Counted from the stretch's first letter, positions 10,861-23,802 are shown. The stretch: DNA of 64,000 nucleotides from Nigrospora sphaerica (GCA_018287875.1 JAGVVL010000017.1:1922001-1986000), one strand, 5' to 3'. Numbers and translations: made by a program. Notes: generated by a model not told the origin, from the letters alone.

Positions 10861-12499
10861 GTGTTGGGCGCGGCCGTCGTCCACCGGTTCACGGCTCGTG
10901 AAGTGGCCGCACCTATGAGGCCAGCCGTACCGCCGCTGCAACCTGCAATTGGCGGCAGCAATGCCCAGGGGCCCGGAAGCTAGGCGTGGTTCTCGGCGTT
11001 GGCTGGGCGGATTGCCTCGGCTTTCTCTATGCACCGAGTCCGAGATAGAATGGACACACGACGCCGTTTCTGGCTGCAGATGGATTCCAACGGGCGCAGG
11101 CACTGCCCCTCTTTGTGTGACCATAGGCGCACTACGGCGTCGTTCGGCTCAAATCACCACCGTGGATTTCGTATGCCATATACGGGGGGCATTTGGCAGA
11201 CGAGTCGGTCAGCAGCTGTTCGTTGACAGACGCTGTGGGAGGAAACGCACCCTTAAGTGCTAAGCGGAGCTGCATGACTGGAAGTGGATGCGCTCCGATA
11301 GACACAAAAAACAGTAAGCTGAACTGTGGGCATGGAACGCTGACCGAAATGACCACCCCGCTAATGGGGCATCAAGCCACCTATCCAAACATTCGGTATC
11401 CCATGGGATCCGTCACCCTCGGCCAGCGACGGATTTCACGATTGCGCCCGGGGGCTGTAAATGCACATGCAGTTGTGATATCGGGTATCGCCAGCATCTC
11501 GTTGCGACGCCGCGCGCTATATACTCTGCACACAACGGCAGCCCCGCCGCCTCTATGGCAGGCAGAGCTCGTCGAAACAGAGTGCCACCCTGCCTTGATG
11601 CTTGCATGCATGGTAAGGCCCCGAATTGGAAGGTTCCAATGCGGCTTTCCGATGCTACAGGGCACGGGGCTCTCTGACTGTAGGGCTGCCGCGGACGCCG
11701 ACCTGCCTTGCCGCTAACTATCCTTTTTTAGGCTTCCTCTTCGCCCTCAGCTGTTGCCTGTTGTTGGGGCTTCCATTTCGGAACGCCTTCCCTACCTGGC
11801 AGCCTAAACACACATGGAAGAAGCCGCACATGGGCGAGCGGGCCGGCGTTGGCAAGCATAGCCCCTGTCGGGTGAGCGGCTCCTAAGCCACCTTCGCCCG
11901 CGCGTTTCTTTGTTTCGCTTAGTAGCGCCTTCTCGACCCCGTCTTGCCATATCCGATCGCCATCTATTAAAGATGCGGACCGCAAGTCTATGGCGCCATG
12001 CGCCCGCACCGACCGGCCGCTGTACTGACATCGACATATATCGGGTTATTACTACATGCCGGCATCACCAGTGTTCTCCCCTCGGTGGCAAACATCTATC
12101 ACCTGCCGGAGAGAGCACCTCGGCCTTCGTCCGCCATCCATGTGTGCTCCTTGAGCATTTCCGTTCCTTCTTGGTGCTGTAGAGACTTTCTCTGGGGCCT
12201 TGGCCTTGGCATAGTAACCCCGGAATCCTTCGTGTCTTTTCGCGCTGGGGGACGCGCGCACGCTTTCTGAACAGCCCGTTTCCTCCCGGGTTACGACTTT
12301 ACATATGCCGCCCTCGCCCCCCTTATTTGGGAGATAACCGACGGTGTCGCACAGCCGAGTGGTTTCATCAAGCCCGCCGCCACATCGCCCGGACATTTGC
12401 GATACGGCCTCAGCTGAGCGTTCGAGCGGCCATCGACGAGCCAGACCGCCTGCGACTGCGCCAGTGGTCAACGGCACCGCCGTCGCCGCTCCGCTAGCC
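10861..12499. other. intergenic, including ABC transporter promoter
   Basis: About 1.6 kb without a recognisable gene. Several ORFs of 60-180 codons overlap on both strands but show no family motif. The minus-strand ORF reaching into 12600 is a shadow of the transporter gene. The last few hundred bases presumably hold the transporter promoter. Confidence 0.5.
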
Positions 12500-15400
12500 A
12501 TGGCCTTTTTCAGCCAGACCTGGACCTTGACGGCCAAGAATCTCCGAATCGTCGCGATCCGACATTCGTTTGCCACAGTCGTTCGCGCTTTTCTACTACC
12601 TATCATCCTCGCCGCATTCCTCAGCTTCGCCCGAAACCTGCTCTCGCCCCCGGCCGTTTACGGAATTCAGGATGCCCACCCGGTCCGTTCGCTGCAGAAT
12701 GCCCTCGACTTTGCCGCCGGCGCCGGCCGCGACACCGTCGTCTTCGTGAACAGCAACCACGGTGGCGGCGACATTGACCGCGTCATTGATGCCATCGCCG
12801 AGGCTGTGACGGGTGCTGGGAAGACGGTGAAGAGGTTTTCCCAGGCGTCCGATATTGGCTTTGTCTGCAAGAGCAACCTGCGTTCTGTGACGGGCTGTTA
12901 TGGTGCTGTAGTCTTTCACTCTTCCCCCAACGAAGGTGAAGGTGGCCACTGGAACTACTCGCTCAGGGCGGATGGCGCCCTGGGGTCCAAGATTGATACG
13001 TCAAAGGATTCCAATGATGCCGAGATCTACCTTCTACCCATGCAAAGAGCCATCGACGTGGCTATTGCCAACCTCAATGCCGACGGTGGACAACCGGCGT
13101 TTCCCAGCACGACCGAAGAATACGCCTTTACCGCCGACACGCCCGAGGAGCGCGCCGAGCAGATTCGCAGGGCGTACCAACAAGGTCTCGTTAATTTCTT
13201 GGCTGTCGCCTTCATCGCCACCATCATCGGCGTGTGCTACCATATGACTGGCTTCATGGCCACGGAGCGCGAAATCGGCATGTCGCAGCTCATCGACGCC
13301 ATGATGCCCACGAAGCACTTGTGGGAGTCGCAAATTGCGAGAATGCTCTCGTACCACGCCGCATTCACGGTTGTGTACGCCCCCGGCTGGGTTATAGGCG
13401 CCCTCATCATCGGCCGCGGCGTCTTCACGACCACCAACGTCGGTATCGTCATCATACATTTTTTGCTCAGCGGCCTGGCGTTGGCTTCCCTTTCGATTCT
13501 TGGGGCCGCCTTCTTCAAGAAGTCTCAGCTCTCCGGCGTCCTTAGCGTGATTGTCTACATAGTGCTAGGCATAATCGCCCAAGCTATTACCGCACCGGGC
13601 ACGGCGACAGTTGCTATACTCAGCCTCCTGTTCACGCCCTGCAACTTTGTGTGGTTTCTTACATACATTGCCCGGTACCAAAGGGAGCACATGCCGACCA
13701 ACCTGTTGCGTGCGCCTCCAGAGAGCCCCTGGAACCTTCCAGGCATCGTCCTCTGGGTCTTCCTCATCTTACAAATCCTTCTGTATCCCGTCCTTGGTGC
13801 GTACCTGGAGAGGGTTTTCCACGGCGCCACCACCAAGGGGCGCACGATTTTGCGCGGTCACGATGCCAGCAACGCACCACGAGCCGCCGTCCGTCTTGAA
13901 AAGTTCACCAAGATTTACAGCCCCAGCCCGCTGCGTCGCTTGTTTGGTTTCATTTCTCGCCCAAGGGAACCGGTGCGTGCCGTGAACGAGCTATCTTTGA
14001 CTGCCGGCCGAGGGCAAATTCTTGCTTTACTGGGAGCCAACGGCTCGGGAAAAAGTACCACGCTGGATTCCATCGCGGGTATCAGCCGCCTGACAAGTGG
14101 CGACATCACCATCGACGGGACAGGTGGACTTGGAATCGCTCCGCAAAAGAACGTTCTCTGGGACGAATTGACTGTCTTGGAACACATTCGGATTTTTAAC
14201 CGGCTCAAGGCACCTAGCAGCAAGGCGTCCAAGGCAGAGATGGAAGAGCTGGTCCGGGCCGTGGACCTTGAGCTCAAGATGAAAGCCCTGTCCAAGACAC
14301 TCTCGGGCGGCCAAAAGCGAAAACTGCAACTGGGCATGATGTTGACTGGTGGCAGTGCTGTCTGTTGCGTTGATGAAGTCTCCAGTGGTATTGACCCCCT
14401 GTCCCGACGGAAGGTCTGGGATATTCTCCTGGCCGAACGAGGCAAGCGCACGATCATTCTCACCACGCACTTCCTTGACGAGGCGGACCTATTGGCAGAT
14501 CATATCGCCATCTTGTCAAAAGGCACGTTACGCGCGCAAGGCTCGTCGGTGGAGCTCAAGGACCGACTGGGCGCTGGCTACCGGGTGCATGTATTCAATG
14601 CCCGGGACATCAAGAGCCCCCCGGAGATCGAAGGGGTGACACGGAAGATATCATTTGATGTCATCAGCTACATTGCCGGAACGTCAGCCGCCGCCGCCCA
14701 GGTCATTCGCACGCTGGAAGAAGCAGGCATCCATGATTACAAGTACTCGGGGCCCACGATCGAAGATGTCTTCCTTCAAGTCGCCGAAGAGATCAAAGGG
14801 GAGGACTTGTCTCGTGACCGCCAGGGAAGCCTTGGTGTTGACGGCTCGGCCGACAAACATGGCAGCTCCGAAGAGGTGACGGCAGTCGATGCCTCCGAGA
14901 AGGATGGGCTGGAGTTGCTCTCGGGACAGCGCATTGGCTACGGGAAACAGATCGTCATATTGTTCCAGAAGCGGTGCACTATCTTCAAACGCAACTGGTT
15001 TCCCTACTTGGCGGCGTTCTTGATTCCTGTCATTGCGGCGGGATTGACCAGCCTTTTCATCCAGGGACAGGAGCAACCGGGTTGCCTCCCGCCTGACGAA
15101 GGCGCTGGTACGACAGACTCGAAGTTTTCGGATTTGTACAGCGATTTGAGCCTCGTCGCTGGACCGCCGTCCAAACTATCCCTCGGGGACATGGCGCGTC
15201 TATTCATGCCTCTTCTTTCAGGGTCCGGCTCGGGCAATGCTTCGTCTGGGTCGGCAGGCGGCTCTACGCCACCGGCTATTGCCCAAGTCAACTCGTTGGA
15301 AGAGTTCAACAGATATATCGAAGTGAACCGGAAGAACGTCACTCCCGCTGGCATTTGGCTGGGCGATGCCAACTCGCCGCCCACATTCGCCTACAAGGGT

Positions 15401-17381
15401 GAGTTTGTCGACGTGTACACGTCGGTTGCGGGCCAGAACCTGGTGGATGTTTTGCTTGCCAATGTCACCATCATCACCAACTTCTACCCGTTCGCCCGCC
15501 CGTGGATTCCCAACACGGGCGATTCGCTGCAGCTGCTTGTATACATGGGTCTCGCATTCTGCGCCTTCCCCGCTTTCTTCGGCCTCTACCCCAACCTCGA
15601 GCGTCGCCGCAACGTCCGAGGCCTGCAATACTCGAACGGCGTACGATCCATGCCTCTTTGGGTTGCCTACCTGGTCTTCGACTTTGCCATTGTCATACTT
15701 TCGATGGCCTTGGTGACAATCCTCTTTGCTGCCCTCTCGAGCATTTGGTATCATGTTGGGTACTGTAAGTAGCACCAGACATCCCCGGTGACTGTTTGAG
15801 GTGATATTGACTTCCAAATCAGTGTTTCTCATCTTCACGCTGTACGGCCTGGCGTCGATTTTGCTCTCATACGTCATCTCGCTGTTTAGTGGCACGCAGC
15901 TCTCCGCGTACGCCTTTGCCGCCGCCGGCCAAGCCGTCGGGTTTCTGATTTACTTGATCGCTTACCTGGTGGTGGTAACATACGCCCCTGCGAACAAGAT
16001 CGACGATAATATCAATGTCGCACACTTTGTCATCTCAGCCCTGGTTCCCATCGGCTCCATTGTCCGTACCCTGTTCGTGGCCTTGAACTTGTTCTCGGCG
16101 GCCTGCGACGGTTTTGAGCTTGCAAGCAACCCCGCGGGCATCAAGGTCTACGGTGGGCCAATTCTCTACCTGATTCTTCAGTCGATTATTCTGTTCGGCA
16201 TACTGTTGTGGTACGACAGCGGGGCGGGGGTCAACATTCTGCGTAAATTCACACAGAAATCGGTCAAGTCTACTGATGGCAGAGCTGCCACGGACGAGGA
16301 GGTGGCCAATGAACTTACGCGCGTGACAAGCACCGCGCGGGAGTCGGACGGTCTGCGTGTCGTGCACCTTACCAAAACGTTCAAGAAGAACACTGCGGTT
16401 GACAACGTGTCGTTTGGCGTCCAACACGGCGAGGTGTTTGCCCTGCTAGGGCCGAACGGTGCCGGAAAGTCGACCACCATCTCAATGATCCGCGGCGATA
16501 TTCAGCCGAGCAGGAACGGAGGAGACATCTTCGTTGAGAACGTTTCTGTCAGCAAGAAGCGCGCCACAGCCCGGCAGAACCTGGGTGTGTGCCCGCAGTT
16601 CGACGCCATTGACACGATGACGGTTTTGGAGCATCTTCGCTTCTACGCCAAGATCAGGGGCATCCCCGATGTCGAGCACAACGTGCGGGCTGTACTGCGT
16701 GCCGTGGGGCTCGAGGCCTTCTCAACCCGCATGGCGCACGCTTTGTCGGGCGGCAACAAGCGAAAGTTGTCCCTGGGTATCGCCCTGATGGGCAACCCCT
16801 CGGTCGTTCTCCTCGACGAGCCATCGAGTGGTCTCGATGCCGCGGCCAAGCGCATCATGTGGCGAACGCTGGGAAGCATTGTACCCGGCCGCTCGATTCT
16901 CCTTACGACTCACAGCATGGAGGAGGCCGACGCACTCGCCAGCCGAGCCGGCATTCTGGCGAAACGCATGCTGGCGTTGGGCTCGGTCGACGACCTGCGC
17001 CAGCGCTTTGGCGATACGCTGTATGTGCACCTCGTGAGCCGATCGGCGCCGCATACGACACCCGAGGAGACGGAGCGGGTGCGCCAGTGGGTGCTCGCCA
17101 CGTACCCTGGCGCCGAAGTCGAGGAGAAGACGTACCACGGGCAACTGCGCTTCTCGGTCCCGGCCAGCGCCGTTCTGGCCGGCGACAAGGCCGCGCGCAG
17201 CGCCGTGGGCCAGCTCATCATCGTGCTTGAGGAGCAGAAGGAGATGCTGGGCATCGAGCACTACAGCGTCAGCCCCACAACCCTCGACCAAGTCTTCCTA
17301 GCCATTGTGGGCAAGCACAACGTGCAGGAGGAAAATTACGGCGAGAAGCCCAAGAACGAGTGGTGGCGTTTCGGCCGCTAG
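12500..17381 (+). CDS. ABC-A subfamily full-size transporter
   Basis: Two exons (12500-15764 and 15823-17381; 58-nt GTAAGT...CAG intron) encode 1607 residues, the expected size for a fungal ABCA-like protein with two TMD-NBD halves. The frame is open upstream, but the first ATG is 12500 (MAFFSQTWTLTAKNLRI). TM1 follows at about residue 35, then a large lumenal loop and a TM cluster at about 240-430. NBD1 has Walker A LLGANGSGKSTT (about 509), signature LSGGQKRKLQLG (about 600) and Walker B VCCVDEVSSG (about 619). The second TMD lies at about 840-1190. NBD2 has LLGPNGAGKSTT (about 1296), LSGGNKRKLSLG and VVLLDEPSSGLD. Both sites keep the Walker B Asp-Glu, but NBD1 has Val where the usual DEP has Pro. 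Eukaryotic ABC-A proteins mostly move lipids; the substrate here is unknown. Confidence 0.93.
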
Positions 17382-17650
17382 GCATAACTAGACGGGCAGG
17401 AGGGGCCACAGGGAGCATACGTGCATAAAGGAGGCCCCGGTGCATTGGGTAAAGCGCATATTAGATTTGCCACGGGTCGTACATACCGAGGACGAGGCGT
17501 AGCATATTCTTTTCTTTCATTGTTTAGGAATATAGATATCCGTCAGAGTACCACACCCGCGCGATCCCGGATCCCCCCCGGGGCACTGTCCCCCCTCCCA
17601 GCTATAATCGAAGTTGGATATGGTAGTGATCAGTATATGTGCACGTCGTC

Positions 17651-20276
17651 TTATAGGAACCCACCGCCAAAATCATCATCCTCCACGATGAACCCCCCAC
17701 CCGCTTCCGCGCCATCATCGCTCTGCTGCGGCTCCTCATCGCCGCCATTATCGCCTCCTTCTTCAACCGTCTCCTGTAGTTGTTGCTGCTCTCCCTCCTC
17801 GACCACGTCCATGGGTTCCGCGCTCCCGCGGTCCCGGGGTCCCCCGGCGTCGTCTTTCCCGTCATCGTCGTCGTCGTCCTCGACGCCGGCCCAGATGCGC
17901 TGGCGCACGCGCAGCTGCAGGAGCAGGGTGCGCCAGGCGCGGAGGACGGCGCGCTGGCGGCGGTCGCGCTCGGCGTCTTCGGCGAGGTCGCGCAGGCCGG
18001 CGGCGACGGCGGCGACGGCGGCGGCGTGGGGCTCGGCGACGACGGCGCCGCGCAGGACGGCGGTGCCGCGGCGGCCGGCGAAGCGGAAGCCCGTGAGGGC
18101 GGGGGCGTGATCGAGGCCGAGGAGGCGGGCGGCGGGCGCGGCCAGCTCGTCGGCCACGTGGGCGCCGCCGCGCGGCACCATGGTCGGCACGTAGACCTCG
18201 AGGTTGCCGAAGCGGTTCTTGGGCACGACGCCGTCAACGACGGGCGGCGGCTCGTACGCCCGCGTCTGCTCTTCCGTGAAGAGGGGCGTCCCGGCGGCGC
18301 CGTCCTCGTCCTCCTCCTCGCCGTCCTCCTCGTCCCCGAAGGCGTCGCCGTGCTTCCGCGCCCGCTTCGGCACGTACTTGACCGGGACGGCGTCCCCCAG
18401 CACCTCGCGGCCGAGGCGGAACCACCGCTCCTTGGGGCGCGCCACCCGGACGTCCTTGCGGCGGTAGATCTTCTCCAGCGGGCCCTTGCTGCCGGCGCCC
18501 ACGGTGCCCGTGGGTTGCGCGCCGGGCACGAGCACCTCGTTGCGGCGGAGGTGCCGCTCGAGCGCGAACAGGGGGTGGTCTTTGAAGTCGGCCACGTTGC
18601 GCGGCATCGGCTCCCGCGCCTCGGCGGCTGCCATTTCGTTGTTTTCGATTTGGTCCAGGTCGCTCACGTGGCCGCGGCCGTAGGCCTTCAAGGCCTTGCG
18701 CCACCACCTTTCCCCGTGCGGCGAGACGCTTTCGATGCGCAGTTTTCGCGTCTTGGCGTTGTATGCCTTGGCGTAGCGTCGCGTGACATCCCTCGCCGCG
18801 CCGTCGGGCTCGAAGCCTACCACATACGCCATGCAGTTATCACGCTCGCTGGCGGGCGGCTCAAAGACCTTGGGTTTCCAGAAGGACTGGGTGACAAGAG
18901 GATCGACCGGCTGCCACTTCTGGTGGGCCAGGTCAAGGACCTCGACCCAATACACGGGGTAGGGCGTTTCGCGGATTTTCTTGGGCGTCTCCGGCGGGCG
19001 CGACGGAGTGGCGGGTGCTATCTTGGGAAGCTCGTACGCCGTGGCGTTCGGATGGCCAAGCCGGCGACGTGCCGACGGCGCCGAGTTGGGCGTGATACCG
19101 GGGCTCTCGAATGTGCTGTCGTACTTGGGTCTGCGCGCCATCTGCTCCTCCACGGAGGGCTTCTGCTTGGTTTTGGCCGGCTTCGACATCAGCGGCCCGC
19201 CGGAGACGAACGAAAGGGGCTGGAGAGAGCACACGAGCCGAGCCTCGAGACCGGCGCTCCGGAGAAGCGCACAATACAGTTGTGCGCCTACGTCCCTGGA
19301 CCCCTTGAGTGTTTTGGCGGCCTCGAGAAAGTCGGACTTCTCCATGACGGAGTCGATGTCCTCGGGGAGGCGGTACTGCGGTTCGCCCACCTAGTCAGGA
19401 AAACGGTGCAACAAAGGGGCGGGTTTCACATACGTTCTGTAGATGCTCTTCGTTATCGGCCCAAAGCGCACGACGCAGTCCTCTTTCAGTTATCTGGAAC
19501 TTGGTCTTGAACATGGTCTCGACCATTTTGAGGCCCTCCTTGAGCGAGTTCGTCTGGCCAAACTGAGGGAGCTCCGTGCTTGGGTTCAAGTATGTCACCA
19601 TCTTCTTATCCAGAAGTCTCCGAAGTGATTCTTGGACCCGTACATCATTACACCAACGGTTCCTTCGTTGCACATGTGCCATCAGACAGAGAAGATGCAT
19701 CTTGTGTATCTCAACCCGGCGGTCCTTCTCTGACTTATTGATAGGTTTTCGTCTTTCGGCCGTCTGTCGCTTGGTTGTTTCCGCCCGGGCCGAGAGGTCC
19801 AACTCGATGATCCTCGAGGCCTCTGGTATGGGGGCGGCGTCCAGACCAGGGAAAGAGAGGTCGATGTCTTCGAAGACCAGCTCCTCCTCGTCCTCGTCCT
19901 CCTCGTCCTCCTCGTCCGAGTCGCGATACATGGTCTGGACGGTAGGCGCGGGCAGCCCGACGTCCTCAAACTCTATGCCCTCCTCTTCATCGCCTATCTC
20001 GGGGCTCCGGCTCCGCACCGCGGGCGGCGGAGGTTTCGGCGGCCGCGCCGGTTGTGGTGGTGGTGGCGGCGGCGCGGGTGCCGATCGCTCGCCCGGCTTG
20101 CGTCGCTTCGCAGGGCGCTCCGGTGGCTCGACCGGGGCAGGGCCAACATGCGCCTCGGACAGCATCTGGCTGTAGATGTCGGGGACGTCATTGCTGGAAG
20201 CGGAAGCGCGCGTCCGCCGTGACGACGTGGTGGACGTTTTCGCGCTTCCCGGCGCTGCGCGTTTTCTACCCGCCAT
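17651..20276 (-). CDS. rad4: DNA repair protein Rad4/XPC
   Basis: Damage-recognition factor of nucleotide excision repair, normally working with Rad23 in the nucleus. Two exons, 20276-19434 and 19390-17651, join across a 43-nt intron (GTATGT...CTAG) into 860 residues. The N-terminus (about 1-150) is basic, then Pro-rich, then strongly acidic (SDEEDEEDEDEEELVFEDID). The transglutaminase-like fold is marked by KGSRDVGAQLYCALLRSAGL and RLVCSLQPLSF just after the junction, then PVYWVEVLDLAHQKWQPVDP. The beta-hairpin domains follow: FKDHPLFALERHLRRNEVL (BHD1), the segment with IYRRKDVRVARPKERWFRLG (BHD2), and RFGNLEVYVPTMVPRG (BHD3). The C-terminus is acidic. Several long opposite-strand ORFs here are GC-rich shadows. 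Confidence 0.93.
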
Positions 20277-20967
20277 GGTCTGGTGATGTCATCCCAATAA
20301 GCTTGTCGCAAAGCGTCCAGAGAGGAGCTCCATCCAATAAGCGGAAGCCAACTTCCCCCCGACAATGGGTGGCCTTTCTGTTGCAGGGTGAGAGACGGGT
20401 AGGTGTACGGTCGGGAGCGGTTCTCACCAAATGCCGTTATAAAGGTTCGGGAGGATGTAGGCGAGCGCGAGGATTCGGTTGGCGGGATCGGCGGTAGGTA
20501 TGAGGCAGCTAGCCAAGCTGGAATGCTATGCGACGGTTATCGCGCCCCGAGGGGCCGATAGCAAAATGGGGACGCGTCTCTTCTCGCCGCGAAGTCACGT
20601 GGACCCAAAGCGATAGACAAGATGCATTCCGTGTCTCTGGGCATCTTCTCCAGTCAGTCGTATGGGTCTGGATTCAATCACGGCTGTGGTGACCAGCAGC
20701 GCATGGGCTGGAGTGACGCAGCCTTCAATGCTTTGTTGTGTGCCGAAAACGGGACCGGTGCGAGGTATCGAAGATCGGCCGAGATCCGTCATGCCAACTG
20801 CATGCACCTACTAGGTAAAAGTTAGTACATGCTTCTGAATAAAATTCTGGGGCAGCACAGCGCTCTCTCCCCGGTATCGCCACACTCGATATCACCTGTC
20901 TCGCCCAACGCCCTCAAAACAAACGGGAGTTTCGCCTCTTCGCGCTCTTTCGGGGAAACACGGCATC
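20277..20967. promoter_or_regulatory. divergent rad4/URA4 promoter region
   Basis: The 691-bp gap lies between the two start codons, which point away from each other, so both promoters must sit here or overlap. I see no clear TATA box; the sequence near the rad4 start is GC-rich. Confidence 0.55.
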
Positions 20968-22782
20968 ATGAAGGATTCCTACCTGCTCCCGGCGGCAGCC
21001 GATCTTCATGTGCATCTAAGGTATGTGTAGCAGGTTGGGGGAATTGATCCCGCCTGCCCCTCCCCCGCTCTCTGGTTCTTGTCTGAACGGGACGTTCACC
21101 CCTTTCGCACCCGTGCCATCTACAAAAGGCTTCCGCAGCGGCCAGGTCCATTTCCGGGGGGTGAGCCAGAGAGACCAGGCGGGGATTTCAGGATGTTTAC
21201 TGACGCAGTGAGATAGAGACAATGACATGCTTAGATGTGTCGTTCCTACCATTCGAGGCAAGTGGCGCTCGGACCTACCAACATCCCTATTCGTAGCGAA
21301 AAGCGCGTCCCATTGCCCGTCCTTGGAGCCTTCAGGTCGATTGTGTATACGGAACGACTGGGACTGATTTAGAAGGTTCCGATGCGAGGCATCGAGGAAC
21401 GGGATGCTAACGTGTTTATTTCCCTGCAGATGGTGGTGTGGACACGGTTTATGTTATGCCCAACTTGGTGAGTCGACCGCGCCCAAACCATCATATGTTG
21501 CCTCGTTTGTCTGTAGAATATCAGGTCGAGAGCGCTCAAGCATGACCGGACAAGACGGCTGAATAGGGGCGTTCTCCAGGTCCCGCCTGTGACCACAGTG
21601 GCCGCTGCGCTCGCGTACAAGGAACGCCTCGAAGCCGTCGACCCCAGCATCAACTATCTCATGACTCTCTATCTGCACGAAAGCATAACCCCCGATGTTG
21701 TGCGTGAGGCCAAGAAGGCAGGGATTGCCGGAATCAAGGTCTGTCGCCCCGACTCCCTCGTCTGCTGGAATATCTCTGCTCACGTGTTTCCAACTCAGTC
21801 CTACCCCGCTGGCGTCACTACGAACAGCTCCTCCGGTGTCGTGAGCTACGAGCCCTTCTACCCGGTGTTTGAGGTACGTGGCGTTGGCAGCAATCTCCGA
21901 TTGGAGAGGCTTTGGCTCATCTAGCGACCCAGGCCATGCAAGAAGTCGGGCTGGTGCTGAACCTTCATGGTGAAGTCCCCAGCGACAAGAAGGATGTGAC
22001 TATCCTGAATGCCGAGGCCAAGTTCCTTCCCACGCTTAAGGACCTCCACCGCCGGTACGGTTTCCTGTCGTGACTATCGCGCAAGCCGGGTTTGCTGACC
22101 ATCAACAGATTCCCGAAGCTTAAGATCGTCCTGGAACACACAACAACGGCCGACGCCGTCGAGGCTGTAAGAAGCTGCGGGGATACGGTGGCAGCCACCA
22201 TAACCGCTCACCACCTTTCCCTGTTGGTTGACGACTGGGCTGGCAACGTCTATTGTTTCTGCAAGCCTGTTGCCAAGGTGCGTGTCCTGACCGACTTCCA
22301 TACGTGCTTGGTTGCTGATGATAGCCAGACCCCCGAGGACCGGCGTAAGCTGCTCGATGCTCTCGTGAACAGCAACGGGAAATTCTTCCTGGGAACGGAC
22401 TCGGCGCGTACGTCAGACCAGAACACCCTCTTTCTTGGATCACTGCTCTAACGTTGTAACAGCTCATGACATCAGCGCCAAGAAGGGCCAGGGCAATGCT
22501 GCAGCAGGCGTCTTCACACAGCCGTTCGCCTGCCAGTACGTCCTCACGGCTCTCGAAGAGGGCATTGAGCGCGGAGACGTCAAGGACGAACAGGTCACGG
22601 AAGAACTCCTGAAGGGTTTCCTGGGCGAATGGGGACGCAACTTCTACGGCATTGCGAAGAGCTCCCAGCAGGTGCTACTCAAGAGGGGAAACGCCGTCAT
22701 CCCCGAGTCAATCAAGGGCGGGGGAGTTGAGGTGGTGCCGTTCCGAAAGGGGGAAACGACCTGGAGCGTAGAGTGGCAATGA
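20968..22782 (+). CDS. URA4: dihydroorotase, homodimeric URA4/PyrC type
   Basis: Catalyses the reversible cyclisation of N-carbamoyl-aspartate to dihydroorotate in de novo pyrimidine synthesis. Nine exons give 351 residues: 20968-21020, 21217-21257, 21430-21467, 21580-21738, 21799-21873, 21933-22054, 22109-22277, 22329-22407, 22463-22782. Metal and active-site motifs are all present: LHVHLR near the N-terminus (the two His), GIKSYPAGVTTNSSSGVV (the Lys normally carboxylated), LNLHGEV, LEHTTT and GTDSAPH (catalytic Asp). The metal-binding HVH exon, a 41-nt exon coding DMLRCVVPTIR and the 38-nt GGVDTVYVMPNL exon are all needed to complete the barrel start. Intron 2 begins GCAAGT after AG, i.e. 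a GC-AG intron. Intron 7 (51 nt) has no stop and keeps frame, so its retention would still yield a protein. Length is normal for the family. Confidence 0.93.
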
Positions 22783-23781
22783 GGTCGAGATCCTCGACGG
22801 CCCGCGAAGAGCGAGCTGAAACTGTGTATGGAGTACTACTCATCCGAAGTGTCGAGTCAGTGAACCTAGGGCATGGAAACCTTAATGACTGGATCCTCAC
22901 AATCACGTTGGCCTGCACCGCATCGCAGCCATGTAATGCATCAACGTCACATACACTAAGAGGTACAGGAACTGCCACCAGCATAGGACGGACCTATATG
23001 TACCTATATGAAGAATATGGCGTCAGGCGCGAGGCAGGCTGCTCGATCCGAACCGGGGGTCGGCATCCCATCGTATCGCGGTATGCAAGCTGGGCGGCTG
23101 ACGATGGATGGCCCTCCTGCTTTGGGTGAATTTGGGAGGATCTTGAAGTCCGGACGCGGGATCAAGCGGTGCATTACTCGCGGCGCTGGCGACGTGCGTC
23201 CCGTACACAGGTGCTACTTGATGTTTGGCGTATCGAGGCCGGAGGCTGCAAACCCGGAGATGGGTCAGGCGAGAGGTTTGCCGAGACGGGGCGGGTCGAG
23301 ATAACACAAGCCCGGGGCTGTACGAGTTGACGTTGACTTTCTGATATCCGGGTCGCGCCGGGGACACTCGGGTGATTGGGGGGCGTTAGCTTTCACAGAC
23401 GATGGGGCTAACGGTTGAGGCGCCAGGGTACGAGAACATTTTCGGTGACTGGAGACGGGGGTTGGAGGGGATAGCCAAGGGATCCATCCAGTGCCGACGG
23501 CTTGAATGCGGCCGTATTCTGCTGCTTGTCCGTAGCCGTCGGCAGCGCAATGCCTGCACCCCGACATGGATGGGAAGTTCAAGGACGCCTAGGGGCCAGA
23601 TAGCCAATGGTCTCGATCGGCTCCCGGTTTTTCCCCCCCACCCATCCTTACATACTATGTACACCCACGCAATTGGCGCCAAGACCCTTAGCCCAAGGGG
23701 TCGAGGCACTAGCACTCGACCAGAATTTCCCACACAGAGGGGACGAGGGGGTAATTCTTTCTTGACAAGGGCCCTGTCGCT

Positions 23782-23802
23782 GGGGGGGGGGGGGGGGGGG
23801 GG
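23782..23802 (+). repeat. poly-G tract, 21 nt
   Basis: Uninterrupted run of 21 G residues preceded by CGCT and followed by AAG. Long homopolymers are prone to slippage and to assembly error, so the exact length is uncertain. Confidence 0.8.

Noticed and set aside
9901..10901. Treating 10236-10901 as an intact 221-aa gene
   Set aside because: It covers only the middle of an acyltransferase, starts inside the domain and leaves the family frame near 10640.
17780..19510. Long + strand ORF of 576 codons opposite the Rad4 gene
   Set aside because: It is the GC-rich antisense shadow of Rad4: repetitive Gly/Ala/Val/Leu composition, no motif, while the minus strand has clear Rad4 domains.
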